Shown here: positions 34,980-47,230 of the stretch, in pieces | Layout: each line of letters starts with the position of its first letter | How positions within the stretch are numbered: position 1 is the first letter of the stretch | DNA from: Cocos nucifera | Taxonomy: Eukaryota > Streptophyta > Magnoliopsida > Arecales > Arecaceae | Length of the DNA stretch: 64,000 bases | Assembly (NCBI GenBank): GCA_006176705.1 | Contig: QRFJ01000023.1 | Span: 1,237,083-1,301,082, forward strand | Reading direction: 5' to 3' | Program-made: the position numbers and the translations under genes | Notes under the pieces: model-generated | Told to the model about the DNA's origin: nothing | Database searches by the model: none | The model's input: only the letters and a program-made list of their open reading frames with translations

Positions 34980-36420
34980 GATGTGGTGCTCTACCGATCT
35001 CCTTAAGGATGCTTCTATAATGGATTCTGGGTCTGATCTAATCAGATCCAGCTTAGGTTGAACAACTTGTATTCGTTCTTCCACATATCATACTTCATCA
35101 AGTTTGACCTTAGAGGCATTAGTTCCTTCACCAAGGAACTTCTTTTCTAAAAAGACTGCCTTAAGGCTGACAAATACTTTTTGCTCATCAATAAGGTAGA
35201 AGTAGTTTTTTTTTTGTTTCTTTTGGGTAATCTATAAAACTACACTTATCAGACCTAGGTACAAGCTTGTCTGTCATCAAATATTTGATGTAAGTCGGAC
35301 ACCCTCAAACCGTAAGGTGTGAAAGCATTGGCTTACGCCCTATCCATATTTCATATGGTATTTTATTAACAGATTTACTCAGAATCCTATTTAAAATGTA
35401 ACAAGCTGACTCGAGTGCATATCCCTATAGAAAGATTGGCAAACCAGCAAATTCCATCATGGATCGAACCATGTCCAACAAGGTCCAATTTCTTCTTTCA
35501 GACACACCATTATATTATGGTATTCCAGGAGGGGTCCATTGGAAGAGAATCTCATTCTTTTCAAGATATGTCAAAAACTCATTGAAAAGATACTCATCCC
35601 CTCGATCAGATCGAAGAGTTTTAATACTCTTTTCAGTTTGCTTTTCTACCTCATTTCAAAATAGTTTGAACATTTCAAATAACTCCGACTTATACTTCAT
35701 TAAATAGACATACCCATATCTCGATAGGTCATTTATGAAGGTTATGAAGTAGAAATATCCACCTCTGGTACTTGAGCTCATGGGTTTACATACATCCGAA
35801 TGTACTAAACTCAAGAGTTCAGTGGCTTGTTCATCTTTTTCAGTAAAAGGTGATTTAGTTATCTTACCAAGAAGACAGGACTCACAGATCAAAAGTGACT
35901 CACAATCACTAACCTCAAGAATTCCTTCTTGAGCAAACCTGTTAATTCTATTCTTACTAATATGACCTAGCCTACAGTGCCAAAGGTAGACATCAGACAC
36001 ATCACTAATTCTAGGGCATTTACTGAAGAATTGAACCACTTAATAGGCATAGAAAGTAAATAAATTTCATTATTCAATTATCTAATCAAAATTATAACAC
36101 CATTCAAAATGACATTACAAAATTTTTCTTTTATTGATATTTCAAAATCATTCATGGCCAAAAAGCCTACAGAAATGACATTCAATAAGAAAGTTGGACA
36201 ATAATGACATTCATTAAGAATAACTTTATTTGAATTGATTACAAGATTCATGATTCCTAAAGTTAGAATTAAAACTTGTCTTCCATCTCTAACATTCAGG
36301 AATCTCTTATTTTGATCAAATCTCCTACTGACCTACATGTCCTGCATAGAATTACAAATATGATAAGGGCTTCCAGTATCTAATACCCAAGCAGTAGAAT
36401 CAAATAAGAAAAAATTATAA
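34980..36420 (-). pseudogene. Element A protease and integrase
   Basis: Protease: STAWVLDTGSPYHICNS near 36340-36400 (D-T-G present). Pre-integrase: NEIYLLSMP. Integrase zinc finger: LWHCRLGHISKNRI...CESCLLGK (HHCC, ~35965-35850). Core: LVHSDVCKPMSSSTRGGYFYF, FINDLSRYGYVYLMK, LRSDRGDEYL and GVSERRNWTLLDMVRSMM (35790-35430). Downstream to ~34980 are the KPMLSHL..GCPTYIK and IDYP remnants of the C-terminal part. Several stops. Confidence 0.8.
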
Positions 36421-36439
36421 GATGTTATTATATAATTAC

Positions 36440-37306
36440 CTTGCCCAATAACCACTTGCTTCTTCCTCGATCTGTTCGGGTTCAGGGAGGTAATGTACAG
36501 AGGATAGTTCCTCTTTCAGTGCCCCTGCTTCTTGCAGAAGAAGCACTCTATCTGGCTCTGGTCGAACTTGCACTTTTTGGTCTGACCCTGTGCAGTCATC
36601 CCAACATACGGCCGTACCTTCTTATTTTCTTCTTCTTGTTCTTCTTTTCTTTCTTAAAAGGTCGACGATCAGAAGAAGACACTCCCACTATATTCACCAT
36701 CTCCTTATGGAGTTAGTGATCCTTCTCAAAGTTCTACAGCAACTCCAACAAACCGTGGTAGTTCATTGCAGGCTTTATCATTCTAAAATGAGTTAGAAAG
36801 GGGAGGAAGGACTTAGGCAAAGAATTAAGGATCGCATCCTTATCGAGCTGCTCATGCAGGAGAAGGCCCAACTTGCTAAGACGCTCAATCATCTCGATCA
36901 TGTACAATACATGATTGGTGACTGAGGCCCCATCCCTCATTCGAGCGTTGAAAATGGCATAACTTATTTTGTGCCTTTCAACGTCGTCCGACGTGCCAAA
37001 AGAGTCATTCAATATTTGAAGCATCTCCTATGACTGGGCATTTTCAAACCTACGATAGAACTCATCATTCATTACCACCAGCATTATACATCGAATGGTG
37101 GTGTGGGCATTAAGCCACTTCAGAGAAGTATCTCGGACCGCTCTCTTAGTATTCGGAGCTGGCTCCTTAGGTGCTCAATCTGTTACCATATAAAGAATTC
37201 GCTCATGCTCTAAGATGATTTTCAACTTACGATACCAACTATCATAGTTGGATCTCATTAATTTATCATGGTCTAACAATGATCGGAGCGATAGGTTAGT
37301 GGCCAT
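36440..37306 (-). pseudogene. Element A gag
   Basis: Starts MATNLSLRSLLDHDKLMRSN at 37306, then YDSWYRKLKIILEHERILYM, WLNAHTTIRCIMLVVMNDEF, and the 36734-37024 stretch ILNDSFGTSDDVERHKISYA. A basic region, KKEKKNKKK (~36620-36660), follows. A zinc-knuckle region at ~36490-36590 is shifted in frame (CFFCRKQGH-like on one frame). Known plant copia gag layout. Confidence 0.75.
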
Positions 37307-39011
37307 GTCTACACAACAAAAAAATCAAACCTAATTAGTATATGAATTATTAATCCTAAAGACTTGGACTTCAGTCTAAAGATTCTTTCACTATTTTATA
37401 CAAATTGGTAGCCTCTACCTCCAATTCGAGGAATTACTCTAATTTCTTAGTGGGCACTAGAATCCACATAGACTACATATGAGCCCAACTTTGGTTGGTC
37501 AACCCATGTGCACCTATGGGTATATTCAAAATCAATTATTTCTCTAAACAACTTCTAGTAACATTGATTTTGCCCCGTAGACCTAATCAATAGGCTTTGG
37601 CCTCCACTGAAAAAAGTTCGGTTAGGTCTAACCATTAATATGACCACATTTAGTCTTATCTAACCAATAAATGATCAGGCTCGACTTTCATCGATCAATC
37701 TAACCACCATCAGAAAGACTTAACCAAATTATCAATTTATGAATGATAATTTCATTAGTCAATAATCACCAGGCCTTTGGGCCTCCAATGATCATTATAC
37801 TAATAAACCCATTATCACTCAACTTAATGGGAGGCTATGATTTAGTTATCTATATTACTTTTTTATTTTTAAGGATCTAATAATTTTAGAGAATTTAGTT
37901 AACTAATTTAAAAAAATTTAATGAGCCAATTTTGATTCTCCTACTGACTTCACCAAGTTAGAAAAGAATCTAATCTAAGATGGCATTAGGAGCACCTAAA
38001 TCAGTCAGACTGATTTACTTAATAGACATGGGTGAGTCCGAATCATCAAGTGATTTAATCAAAATTTAACTCATCAGAATGGCCAGGTAAGTGAGATCGG
38101 TGGAAGGGATATGCCATTAACTCATTAAAGATCGAATCAGTGCGAGTAGCTTTCAATTAAAAACCACTGATCAAACTGCCAAACTTACCTTAGACACCAT
38201 TCGATTTATTAGTTTTAATTTGACTGATCTAGTAATTTTGGATTCGACCGCATAGCCTTGAATCAAGTTTATTTGGTCCTTGTTAAAGGCATGGACTTGA
38301 CCAACTACAACTATTATAATTAAGTCTATAGAGTTCTTGACCTAATCTAAATTAATATTTAATTAAATTTGATCAATTACTCTAAATTAGTCTATCTTTT
38401 AACTAACCTTAGGTCTAACCTAATTTATGGACCTAATTCAGCTAATCCAACAATCCACAAATTTATGATTAATGACTTAGAGTCTTAATTCATAATTCTA
38501 GATACTAAATCATTATACTTAATTTTTAATTAAGTTTATGGGCAGAGGGTTAGGGTTTGACATTTCAAAAATATTTTTTTTTTAATTTTGAAAGGTTCTT
38601 TATAACTTAGCATTGTTCATCAACTGAGTCGACTCATTTTAAAATTAAATCATCTCAATTCACAAACAACACTAGTTGTAGGGTTTAATTTGAAACTATG
38701 TACACTACATAATCATGAATCAAACTTTATCTAATTATGCATTCATGATCATAAATCAAATTAAAATTTAATATAATTAAATCATAAAAATATTAGATTA
38801 AATTTAGTAATTTCATGATTAACGATATAGATCAGCAACGTACCAAGACAATCTTTACACTATAGGGGTAAATCCTACAGTAGGACAACCTACAATCCAT
38901 GTGATCTAAATTTTAATTTTTTAGATCTAATTATTTTAATTATTAGATCAATATTTAAATCAAATCTAAATTATTAATCTAAATATGCAAGCATATCATA
39001 TTTAAAGAACC
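37307..39011. other. Element A untranslated leader
   Basis: 1.7 kb A+T-rich DNA between primer site and gag start on the minus strand. No coding pattern, no inserted element recognised. Unusually long for a copia leader. Confidence 0.5.
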
Positions 39012-39027
39012 TTATTTTGATACCAAT
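39012..39027 (-). other. Primer-binding site of element A
   Basis: Minus strand ATTGGTATCAAAATAA, a decayed TTGGTATCAGAGCC, directly after the LTR end ATTTTCTTCA. Confidence 0.6.
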
Positions 39028-41747
39028 TGAAGAAAATAATGCAGAATTTGCTATGCTACTTTCGAAAGATATTTCAAAAATAGCAATGGTATAGTAAAAA
39101 ATAATTAATCTAATTAATTATTTACTAATTATATTAGATTATTTAATCCTATACATTAGAATCTAAATATAATATGCATGCATACATCAATAGATCTGAA
39201 AATAAAACTATGTAATAAACTATTTACTATATTTACGTATTTAGAATACAATACCTTTTTATGGATAGTTGATCACCATAATCTGAGTCTATCAGATAAT
39301 TCTTTAGTATCATATCATAGTCGTACATATGTTCAGCCTCTATAATTGATCCACACGGAGCTTCTGATCCCGATCAGCCCCACTGGAGTGCTAGCTCCTC
39401 GTCGATGCCTTCGATGGCTGATTACGATCGATCCGATCGATCATATATTTTTTAATTTTTAGATATTTTAAAAAATTAAAACATAAATATTGGATGATAA
39501 TGAATATATGTTTCAAATTTAGTGGCGATCCGATGCTCATAGCACTCGATCTCTCCATCCGAACCCAGATTCCCAAATCTAGGATTTCACTCGGTCCAAA
39601 AACTCTGACACATAAAAAATCCTATCATGCTCTCTCTATGTGGATTTTTTCTATGAAATAAGTTTTTATAGAAAGATAAATTTTAGATCTATAATCCCTA
39701 TTGAGATCATATCTAAAAATCGAATATCTTTAGAGGTGAAAATCATAAAAGAAGAGAGGCATGAGGGAAAAGTAAAGTGTTGTAGGATCCTATTCACCTT
39801 CACTCCAAGATTTTTTTAGCCCAAAAATAATGCCCAAACACTCTAAAATTTTTACCACATAATATTAATCCCTTTTCCTACATGCACAAAAATTCTCATA
39901 ATTTATTAAAATTAATACCATGAGAAAATCATATGAAAAATGATAAGGATCGAGTGGTTGAGAGGTTTTAACCACTCACTTGATTTCAAAAATCAAATAA
40001 GCCTCTTATCCTTATCCAACGTCCTCTCCCTTGTGTTTAACATGTAGAAAGACTCTCCTTCAATGTGCATATTTTTATTTCTCCAAAAAATATTTGACAA
40101 ACAAAAGGGAGGGCATGGGAAGTAGAGTAGAAAAGCCAAAAATGACGGACGCATGGGAGAATTTGAATTCAAACTTCATTTGACTTAGTCCTAATTGGTT
40201 TCAACCAAACTAATTAATCTAAATCCAATTAAATCAGGTTAAATCCAACCAAATTAGACTTAGCCTAATCTAATAAAATTCTAATTAAATTAAAAATTAA
40301 TTAGATCTAGGTTCTGATCAAATCAGGATCAAAACTTCCATAACGATTTGGTCATCTCATGATCTGATCGGATCAAATTCAATCAGACTTAATTGAATCC
40401 TCATCGCTCAATCAAATTGAGCTAATCAATAATCAAATTGCTAATTAATCCTCCAAAAATATCTGAGTCCAAATCAAATGGATTACTGGACAACAGAGTC
40501 CTATCTACATGAAACTCTTGAAGAGTCCTAAATTAGTGGGACTCTTGAACCCAGTATCCCAAACGAATCAAACTCATGATCATAGAGTTCCAGACGAGTA
40601 GGACTCAGAGTTCCAATCTAGTAGAACTCTTGATCATAGAGTTTTAGTCCAGTGGGACTCTTAGCTATAGTATCCTAGATTATCAGGACTCATGATCAAA
40701 GAGTCCCAAACAAGTAGGACTCAGAGTCCCAATCCAGTGAAACTCTTGGTCACAGAGTTTCAGTCCAGTGGGACTCTTGACCATAGAGTCTCAGACCAAT
40801 GAAATTCTAGATCAACTATCAGATCAGATAGGAACACCTAATGTGTGTGATCCCGCAGGTCCGAACCTAAGCCGATAGCATAGAAACCAATTTCTATAAT
40901 AATCGAAGTGACCATCTAGCAATGGTACCCAATGTTTGGATAGGTTGAATAATCACAATCGCAACATTCAAAATCTACATGAATATGGTTACCGTATAAT
41001 TCATCTCTATAACCTCTATGTAATAGATGACTTAGGGTTAGACTGTCAACCCTAGAAAATACATCCATGTCATGTCTCAAACTAATTAGTCTCATGACTC
41101 CTTACTAAAACTATCTTGATCAAGATTTTGCTAAATTAAAATATAATTGAATACAGCTCCTAAAATCAGGAGTGGTCAATCCTATCTTGATACATGCACT
41201 GACTCCATAAGTACTTAACTGTGCCCAGAAATCTTTCATCACTGAATTAAAAATTCAGATAGTCTGACACCAAAATATAGTGAGTTGCTTGAAAGTCACC
41301 ATGGTGATCTCAGATCAGAGGAACATTTATACCCATATTTCATCAAAGCTAATCTTGATAGGAGAAAAGCTCTGAAGTTGATCACATTCAGTGCAGATGT
41401 ACCTATACATCTCACTTGCATGCCATATCAATGTCTCAACACTCCTTGGTTATGAAAATAACCAACCTATATGGCACACAACGATCTATACTTGATAAAT
41501 ATTGTCGTCCTAAGTAACAATGTATCATTTGGTCATGAACTATTTAAGAACTAAATGATAAATCCTTCTTTGCCGAATCTAGATAGTCCTAAGGGCTATC
41601 ACAATACAGAAGTTCATTAGAAGACAATAGAATTTATAATGAAAAATGCCAAAATAACTTTTATTAGTTTATAATTCATATACAATTATAAATATATGGC
41701 CCAATCATCAACAGACTGACGATTGACTTTGGAACATATTTCCAACA
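39028..41747 (-). repeat. 5' LTR of element A
   Basis: Plus strand TGAAGAAAATAATG...TTTCCAACA, 2720 bp. Matches 29365-32112 including the hairpin array (40490-40830). Confidence 0.85.
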
Positions 41748-41980
41748 TGTCAATAGTCCGAAAATGCTGCTTTTTATCTAAATTTTCTTCTGAGATATGT
41801 CGATTCAGTCCTAGACTGAGTCGACCTAGTTTCCAACTTAGCCAACTTAGTCTCAGGATGAGCCAGCTCAATTTTTGAACTTTGCTATTCGGACTGATTT
41901 CTCTTCTGACTTGCTCCTATCTTTTCATGACTTATCTTTTCATGTTTCTAAGACTTTGGAGCGCTACTTTTGAGCTCACA
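41748..41980 (-). repeat. 3' LTR of element B, inner part
   Basis: Matches 46683-46915 (GAAAATGCTGCTTTTTATCT to TTGAGCTCACA). Contains GAGTCGACCTAGTTTCCAAC and GAGCCAGCTC motifs. The polypurine tract GCACCAAGATGGAGAA (minus, 41981-41996) follows. Confidence 0.8.
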
Positions 41981-41996
41981 TTCTCCATCTTGGTGC

Positions 41997-43710
41997 TTTC
42001 AAGTCCTTGTAAACTCATCTCTTCTCAGCAAACCCATCCTTGCCCCATACATCTAAAAGCTATCTCTGAGGAGTACCTTCATGAGTATATCAGACTGATT
42101 CTCCTTAGTATGGACTTTCATCAGTTCTACTTCACCTTCCTCCACTAGCTTTTTGATCCTATGGTACCTCACATCTATATACTTTATGTGCATACGATAG
42201 ACTGAGTTCTGTAACAATAACAGAGCACTCTGATTATTATTGAATAGTGTAATCTTGCTCTGCTCCACTCAACCCCAACTCAGCAATCAGCCTTCTAAGC
42301 CAAAGGGCTTCCTTTATAGCCTTCGTTATTCCAATATACTTGGCCTCTGTGGTAGACAAGGCTGTAATTGGCTGAAGGATTGATCTCTAAGACACCGATC
42401 TACCATATATGCAGAAGATGTATCCAGTAGTAAACCTTCTTATTCAAGATCTTCTACATAATTTGCATCTACAAATCCTTCCAGAGGACTCGAACCTCCA
42501 TCTTCAAATCCTCTTAGCTATCCACCAAACACAAAACCATAATCCCTTGTTTCATGCAGATATTATAATATCCATTTCAATACTTTTTAGTGTTCTTTTC
42601 CAAGGTTAGCCATGTATCTACTAACTATGCTCACTGCATGTGCTATATCTAGTCTACAGCATACCATAGTGTACATCACACTACCTACAGCATTCACATA
42701 AAAAATTCTTTCCATGTATTCTCTCTCCTCTTTTGATTGGAGGCTTTGTAACTTGGAGAAAGATATATAGCTCGGTAATGACGTCTCAACAAGTTTGGCC
42801 TTCTCCATTCCAAATCTTTCCAAAATTTTTTAGACATATCTTTCTTGTGACAAATGGAGCACTCCTTTGCACCTATCTCTACAAATCTCTATTTCAAGAA
42901 TTTTCTCAGTTGGACCTAGATCCTTCATCTCATTCTTAGATGATAATGTTCTTTTCAGTCTTTTCACAGCTTCCATACTTCTACTAGCTATAAGCATATC
43001 ATCTACATATAGTAGCAAGTATAGAACATCCTTCTTATCTACATTCTTGACATAGATACAGCAATCATATTCACATCTACTGAAACAAAGGCTCAAAACA
43101 AAACTATCAAATCTTCGATACCACTAATAAGAAAACTATTTCAAACCATACAAAAACCTTCTGAGTAAACACACCTTTTCTTCTTGTCCAATCTCTATGA
43201 AACATCTGGCTGCTTCATGTAGATCCTTTCCTCCAATGTGCCATGAAGGAAGGTCGTCTTCACATCCATCTGTTTCAACTCCATGTTGTACTGTGCCACC
43301 AGTGGCAGTAAAACCCAAATAGATGTATGACGCACCATAGGAGAGAAAATTTCTGTGTAGTCAATTTTTTTTCTTTGTGAGTATCTCTTTGCTACCAGTC
43401 TTACTTTGAATCTGACTCCATCTTGTTCTAAAGGTGCCTCTTTCTTTATGAACACCCACTTTGAGTCAATAGGTCGAGCACCTTCTAGAAGATCCATCAG
43501 CTGCCATGTCTGATTCTTTTCAAATGATTTCATCTCCTCCATCATGGCTTGCATCCGTGAATCATGATCCTCACTCTCTATAGCCTCTGCATAATTTTCT
43601 GGATCTTCATTAGCAGTGATGAGTGCATAGGAGATAACCTCATCAATGCTATATCTAACTGATTTCTTGATAGTATGCTGGGGTTTGTGCAAAGCCACTC
43701 TCACTGGCAT
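41997..43710 (-). pseudogene. Element B reverse transcriptase and RNase H
   Basis: Minus strand from 43710: YALITANEDPENYAEAIES, MEEMKSFEKNQTWQLMDL, KWVFIKKEAPLEQDGVRFK, DYTEIFSPMVRHTSIWVLL and MELKQMDVKTTFLHGTLEER. After a frameshift come CCIYVKNVDKKDVLYLLLYV with YVDD at 42998-43009, and KNEMKDLGPTEKILEIEI (43096-42830). Then 42823-42587: YMERIFYVNAVGSVMYTMV, CRLDIAHAVSIVSRYMANLG. RNase H: ITLFNNNQSALLLLQNSVY and KYIDVRYHRIKKLVEEGEVE (42268-42053). Frameshifts and stops throughout; the AEY-type catalytic region is in a shifted frame. Confidence 0.8.
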
Positions 43711-43779
43711 ATCTCTGTCTAATATCTGTGGCTGATCCTACACATCCATTTTAACTGCTGGCACTTCATGCCGATCTTC

Positions 43780-44980
43780 CATCTAAGTATCTTTTCTTCT
43801 ACCTAGCTTCATCTCAATAGGAATACTCCTATACATGGATTCAGACTGCATATCATCTATCTCAGACTGGCCACTACTATTCATCTTTATCTTTTCAGTT
43901 TCATCTATCCCAGACCTCCTTAAGATGCTCTTCTCATCAAAGATAATATTCCTACTGATCACTGACTTCTGTGCCTGAGAGTCCCATAGTAGGTATCCCT
44001 TGACTGCTTGTGGATATCCTATGAATATCATCTTTTAAGATTTTGGATTCAATTTGCTCCTCTCGGTTGCCTCCACATGTGTATAGATCGGGCAACCGAA
44101 GACCTTCAAGTAGCCAAGCTCCATCTTCTTTCCACTCCAGACCTCCTCTGGAATGCTTTCGTTCAGTTTACGATGTGGGAACCTGTTCATAAGAAAATAA
44201 AAAAAAGTTAAGGCATCACCCTAAAAAAAATTTTGGAAGTGATGTCTACAGCCTCAAACTCCATACCTTTTTTATCAATGTTCGGTTCATTCTCTCCACG
44301 ACATCATTCTGGGCTGGGAAGTCATCTTCATCGTGTAATGGCATTTGATGCCATTTTTCTCATAGTACCTCCTGAACTCTAGGCTAGTATACTCTCCTCC
44401 ATTGTCCGACCTCAGGCACTTCACCTATCTTCTGACTTCTTCTCTACTTTAGCTCTTCAGACTCTGAACTGGACAAACACCTCTGATTTTTCTCTAATCA
44501 AATAAACCCACACCTTTCTTAAGAAATCATTAATGAAAGTGACAAAATACCTTGCCCCACCTCTAGCTGATATACAAGCTGGTTCCCACACATCTGAGTG
44601 TACTAAATCCAGCACTCCTTCACTATGCTTGGTACTTTTAGCAAACTTTATCCTATGCTATTTGCCAAAGATACATGGCTCACATAAATCTGTGCCCTTC
44701 TTCTTTAGGACTGGAAACATACCTCTTCTGCTAAGTTCAGTGAACCCACAGTCACTCATATGATCCATCCGATAGTACCATAGCCGATATAAAATCTGCT
44801 CCTCCTGTGCCGCTGCTAGCTTCTCTACACTATCATTCACCATTGAGCTTTCTATTCTATAAAGATTGTTGCTTAATCTTCTATCTCTCATCACCACTAA
44901 AGCTTTCTTAAAAATTTTTAGATATCCACTCCCAACCTGACTACTAAAAGTATAACCCTACTCCTCTAAGTAGCCCAAAA
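43780..44980 (-). pseudogene. Element B integrase
   Basis: LWYYRMDHMSDCGFTELSRR and LCEPCIFGK (zinc finger; the first His is changed, 44815-44660), LDLVHSDVWEPACISARGGA, YFVTFINDFLRKVWVYLI, then C-terminal MIFIGYPQAVKGYLLWDSQA and VISRNIIFDE (44031-43900). Copia integrase with frameshifts near 44200-44450. Confidence 0.8.
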
Positions 44981-46037
44981 AAATCAATTTTTTTTTCAAC
45001 TTTAGTACATATCTGATATTTGATAATGTACGAATAATTCCATCATACATCCTCATCCTGATAGAGCCAACTTCAGCTACTTTACACGAGTGATCATCTC
45101 CAAGACTGACATTTCTACTATCGACCTTCTAGTAGGTAGCAAACCACTTTCGATGAGAAGTATAGTGGTACGAGCATGCTGAATTCAATATCCATATAGT
45201 ATCATACTCTATGGATCCATCTGATATAACTAACAATTCTTGTCCACTGCTCACAGAAGCTGTAACATCTTTCTTACTGGCCTTTCTTTTTTCTGATCTC
45301 AAAAATGGACAATCTCTCCTCAGGTATCCAGGCTGATGATATTTATAATATTTTAATATCTTTCTCTGATCCTGAGACTTTGATCTGTCCTTGAATTTTT
45401 TTCTTGTCTTCTTCTTTGATCTTTCCTATCTTTCATTTACAGCCAAGATCTCAGACTTAGGGTCTTTCTTGTAGATCTTCTTTCTTTGCTCATTTGATCT
45501 GAGCACACCAACAATCTCTTCATAGTTTAGAGTCTCCTTCCCATAAACTAAAGTGGTTATGAGACCATCATATGAATTTGAGAGAGAACATAATAGCAGC
45601 AATGCCCGATCCTCCTCGTTGATCTTCATATCCAAACTCATCACCTCAGAACACACCTGATTGAACCTTTGGATATGTGCAATAAGATCTCCACCTTCAA
45701 ACATCTTCAGACTATACAGTTGTTTCTTCAATCATAGCTTGTTTATAATATTCTTCCCCATATATGTATTCTTCAGTCTCATCTAAAGCTCCTTTATCAT
45801 AGTCTCTGTGCAAACCTCAGACAAAACCTGATTGGCCAAGCACATTCGGATTGTGCTGAAAGTATTTTTCTCCAACTCTTTTCAGTCCTCAGCATTGATA
45901 TTTTCCAACCTTTCTCTTGTCAAGATCTTGTAGATCCTCTACTGAACCAACAAGTCCTTTACCCTTTGCTGCCATAGTTTAAATTTTTTCTTGCCATCGA
46001 ACTTCTCAAAATTTATCTTGAATCCACTCGATCTCAT
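44981..46037 (-). pseudogene. Element B gag and protease
   Basis: Start at 46037, MRSSGFKINFEKFDGKKKFK, then LWQQRVKDLLVQ, RMCLANQVLSEVCTETM, LKKQLYSLKMFEGGDLIAHI, NQVCSEVMSLDMKINEEDRA (45731-45600). The zinc knuckle is reduced to YYKYHQPGYLRRDC near 45320-45360. Protease WILNSACSYHYTSHRKWFAT near 45140-45200 (D of the DSG/DSA site changed to N). GIIRTLSNIRYVLKLKKKLI is the pre-integrase motif. Several stops. Confidence 0.8.
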
Positions 46038-46286
46038 GACTTCAAATAAGTCAAGAACAGATCCCTAACACCTTTTTTCGATCACACACCAATAACACTA
46101 TCCTTCAAAGAAGATCTAAATACCTTAGATCCTCTTTTCAATCATCTGTATCACCATCCCTTCGTGTAACTAATCTTCACATTAATTTAGAGACAAATAA
46201 TAAAGAAACAAAAAGATTTTGGATAAAATTTGGTACAACAAATCCTGGATGTAGTAACCCTAGGTGTCTTCCTTCCATGCAACACT

Positions 46287-46299
46287 GCTCTGATGCTAA
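46287..46299 (-). other. Primer-binding site of element B
   Basis: Minus strand TTAGCATCAGAGC, a variant of TTGGTATCAGAGC, one base from the LTR end CCCAACA. Confidence 0.7.
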
Positions 46300-46300
46300 T

Positions 46301-46915
46301 TGTTGGGATAAACTATCCTCTCTCGGACCGATATGGCCGCTGGTGATTAGCCAAGCAATAAGAAACAATCTCCTAAGATCAACGCGGAAGTAAAATAATG
46401 GATTCAAGAGAAAAGAGAGAAAGAAAGCACAAGAATTTTTCGAAAGAAAAGATTTTTTATTCAATAAATTCAACATCATTTACAACCTTGACCTATTTTT
46501 AATATTTATACTTTACAAAAGAATCAAGCCCCAAGCTCATAGAAAAACTTCTCAAAATCCAAACATTCCATGTACATAAAATAAATTCATAAAAACTGAG
46601 CCGACCTAGTTTCAGACTGAGCCGACTAACCTACGACTAGGTCGACTCAATCTTAAACTGAGCCGACCCAATTGTGTATCGTGCTAATAGCCCAAAAATG
46701 CTGCTTTCTATCTGAATTTTTTTTTGAGATATAGCCAATCCAGTTTTGGACTGAGTCGGCCTAGTTTCCAACTTAGTCAGCTCAGTCTCAGAATGAGCCA
46801 GCTCAATTTCTGAATTTTGCTATCCGGACTGATTTCTCTTTCGACTTACTTCTATCTTTTCATGACCTATCTTCTCATATTCCCAAGACTTGGGACCACC
46901 ACTTTTGAGCTCATC
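46301..46915 (-). repeat. 5' LTR of element B
   Basis: Plus strand TGTTGGGATAAAC...TTGAGCTCATC, 615 bp. Holds two clusters of GAGCCGACC/GAGTCGACT/GAGCCAGCTC motifs (46598-46675 and 46748-46812). Confidence 0.85.
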
Positions 46916-47230
46916 GATAAATTATTGTATGTTTCTCAGATCAAAACTACTTTAATTCTAAATTTTTTTTGATCGAGATAAATTACTATACATTCCTCAA
47001 ATTGGAACTACTTTAATCCAAGATCCCTTTGATTGAGATAAATTATTGTATGTTCCTCAGATTGGAACTACTTCAATCCAAAATTCTTTTGATCAGGATA
47101 AATTACTGTACGTTTCTCAGATTAGAACTACTTTAATTCAAGATCCCTTTGATCGATATAAATTATAGCACGTTACTTAGATCGAAAGCATTTTAGCTCA
47201 AAATCTCTTTTATCAGGTATGCATTCCTCA
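46916..47230. repeat. 60-bp tandem array, right part
   Basis: Five successive ~60-bp units with consensus GATAAATTACTGTACGTTYC, then TCAGATTGGAACTACTTTAA, then TCCAAGATCCCTTTGATCGA. The last unit is degenerate. Continues the array at 28939-29028, split by element B. Confidence 0.8.

Larger units (their letters stand above)
29365..41747 (-). mobile_element. Ty1/copia element A with 2.7 kb LTRs, nested in element B
   Basis: LTRs 29365-32112 and 39028-41747 (about 2.7 kb each), polypurine tract minus strand of 32113-32127 (GTCAAAGTGGAAGAT), primer site at 39012-39027, gag-to-RNase H on the minus strand from 37306 to 33370. No target duplication is visible (ACGAC versus TGTCA), and 43 bp of the host LTR are missing at the junction. 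A solo LTR (32160-33364) interrupts its 3' end. Confidence 0.85.
29029..46915 (-). mobile_element. Ty1/copia element B, complete structure, nested in the Tat element
   Basis: Target duplication GATAA (29024-29028, 46916-46920). 5' LTR 46301-46915; 3' LTR split into 29029-29364 and 41748-41980 by element A. Primer site at 46287-46299, polypurine tract at 41981-41996, and gag-protease-integrase-RT-RNase H in order on the minus strand between 46037 and 41997. All reading frames are broken. Confidence 0.85.
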
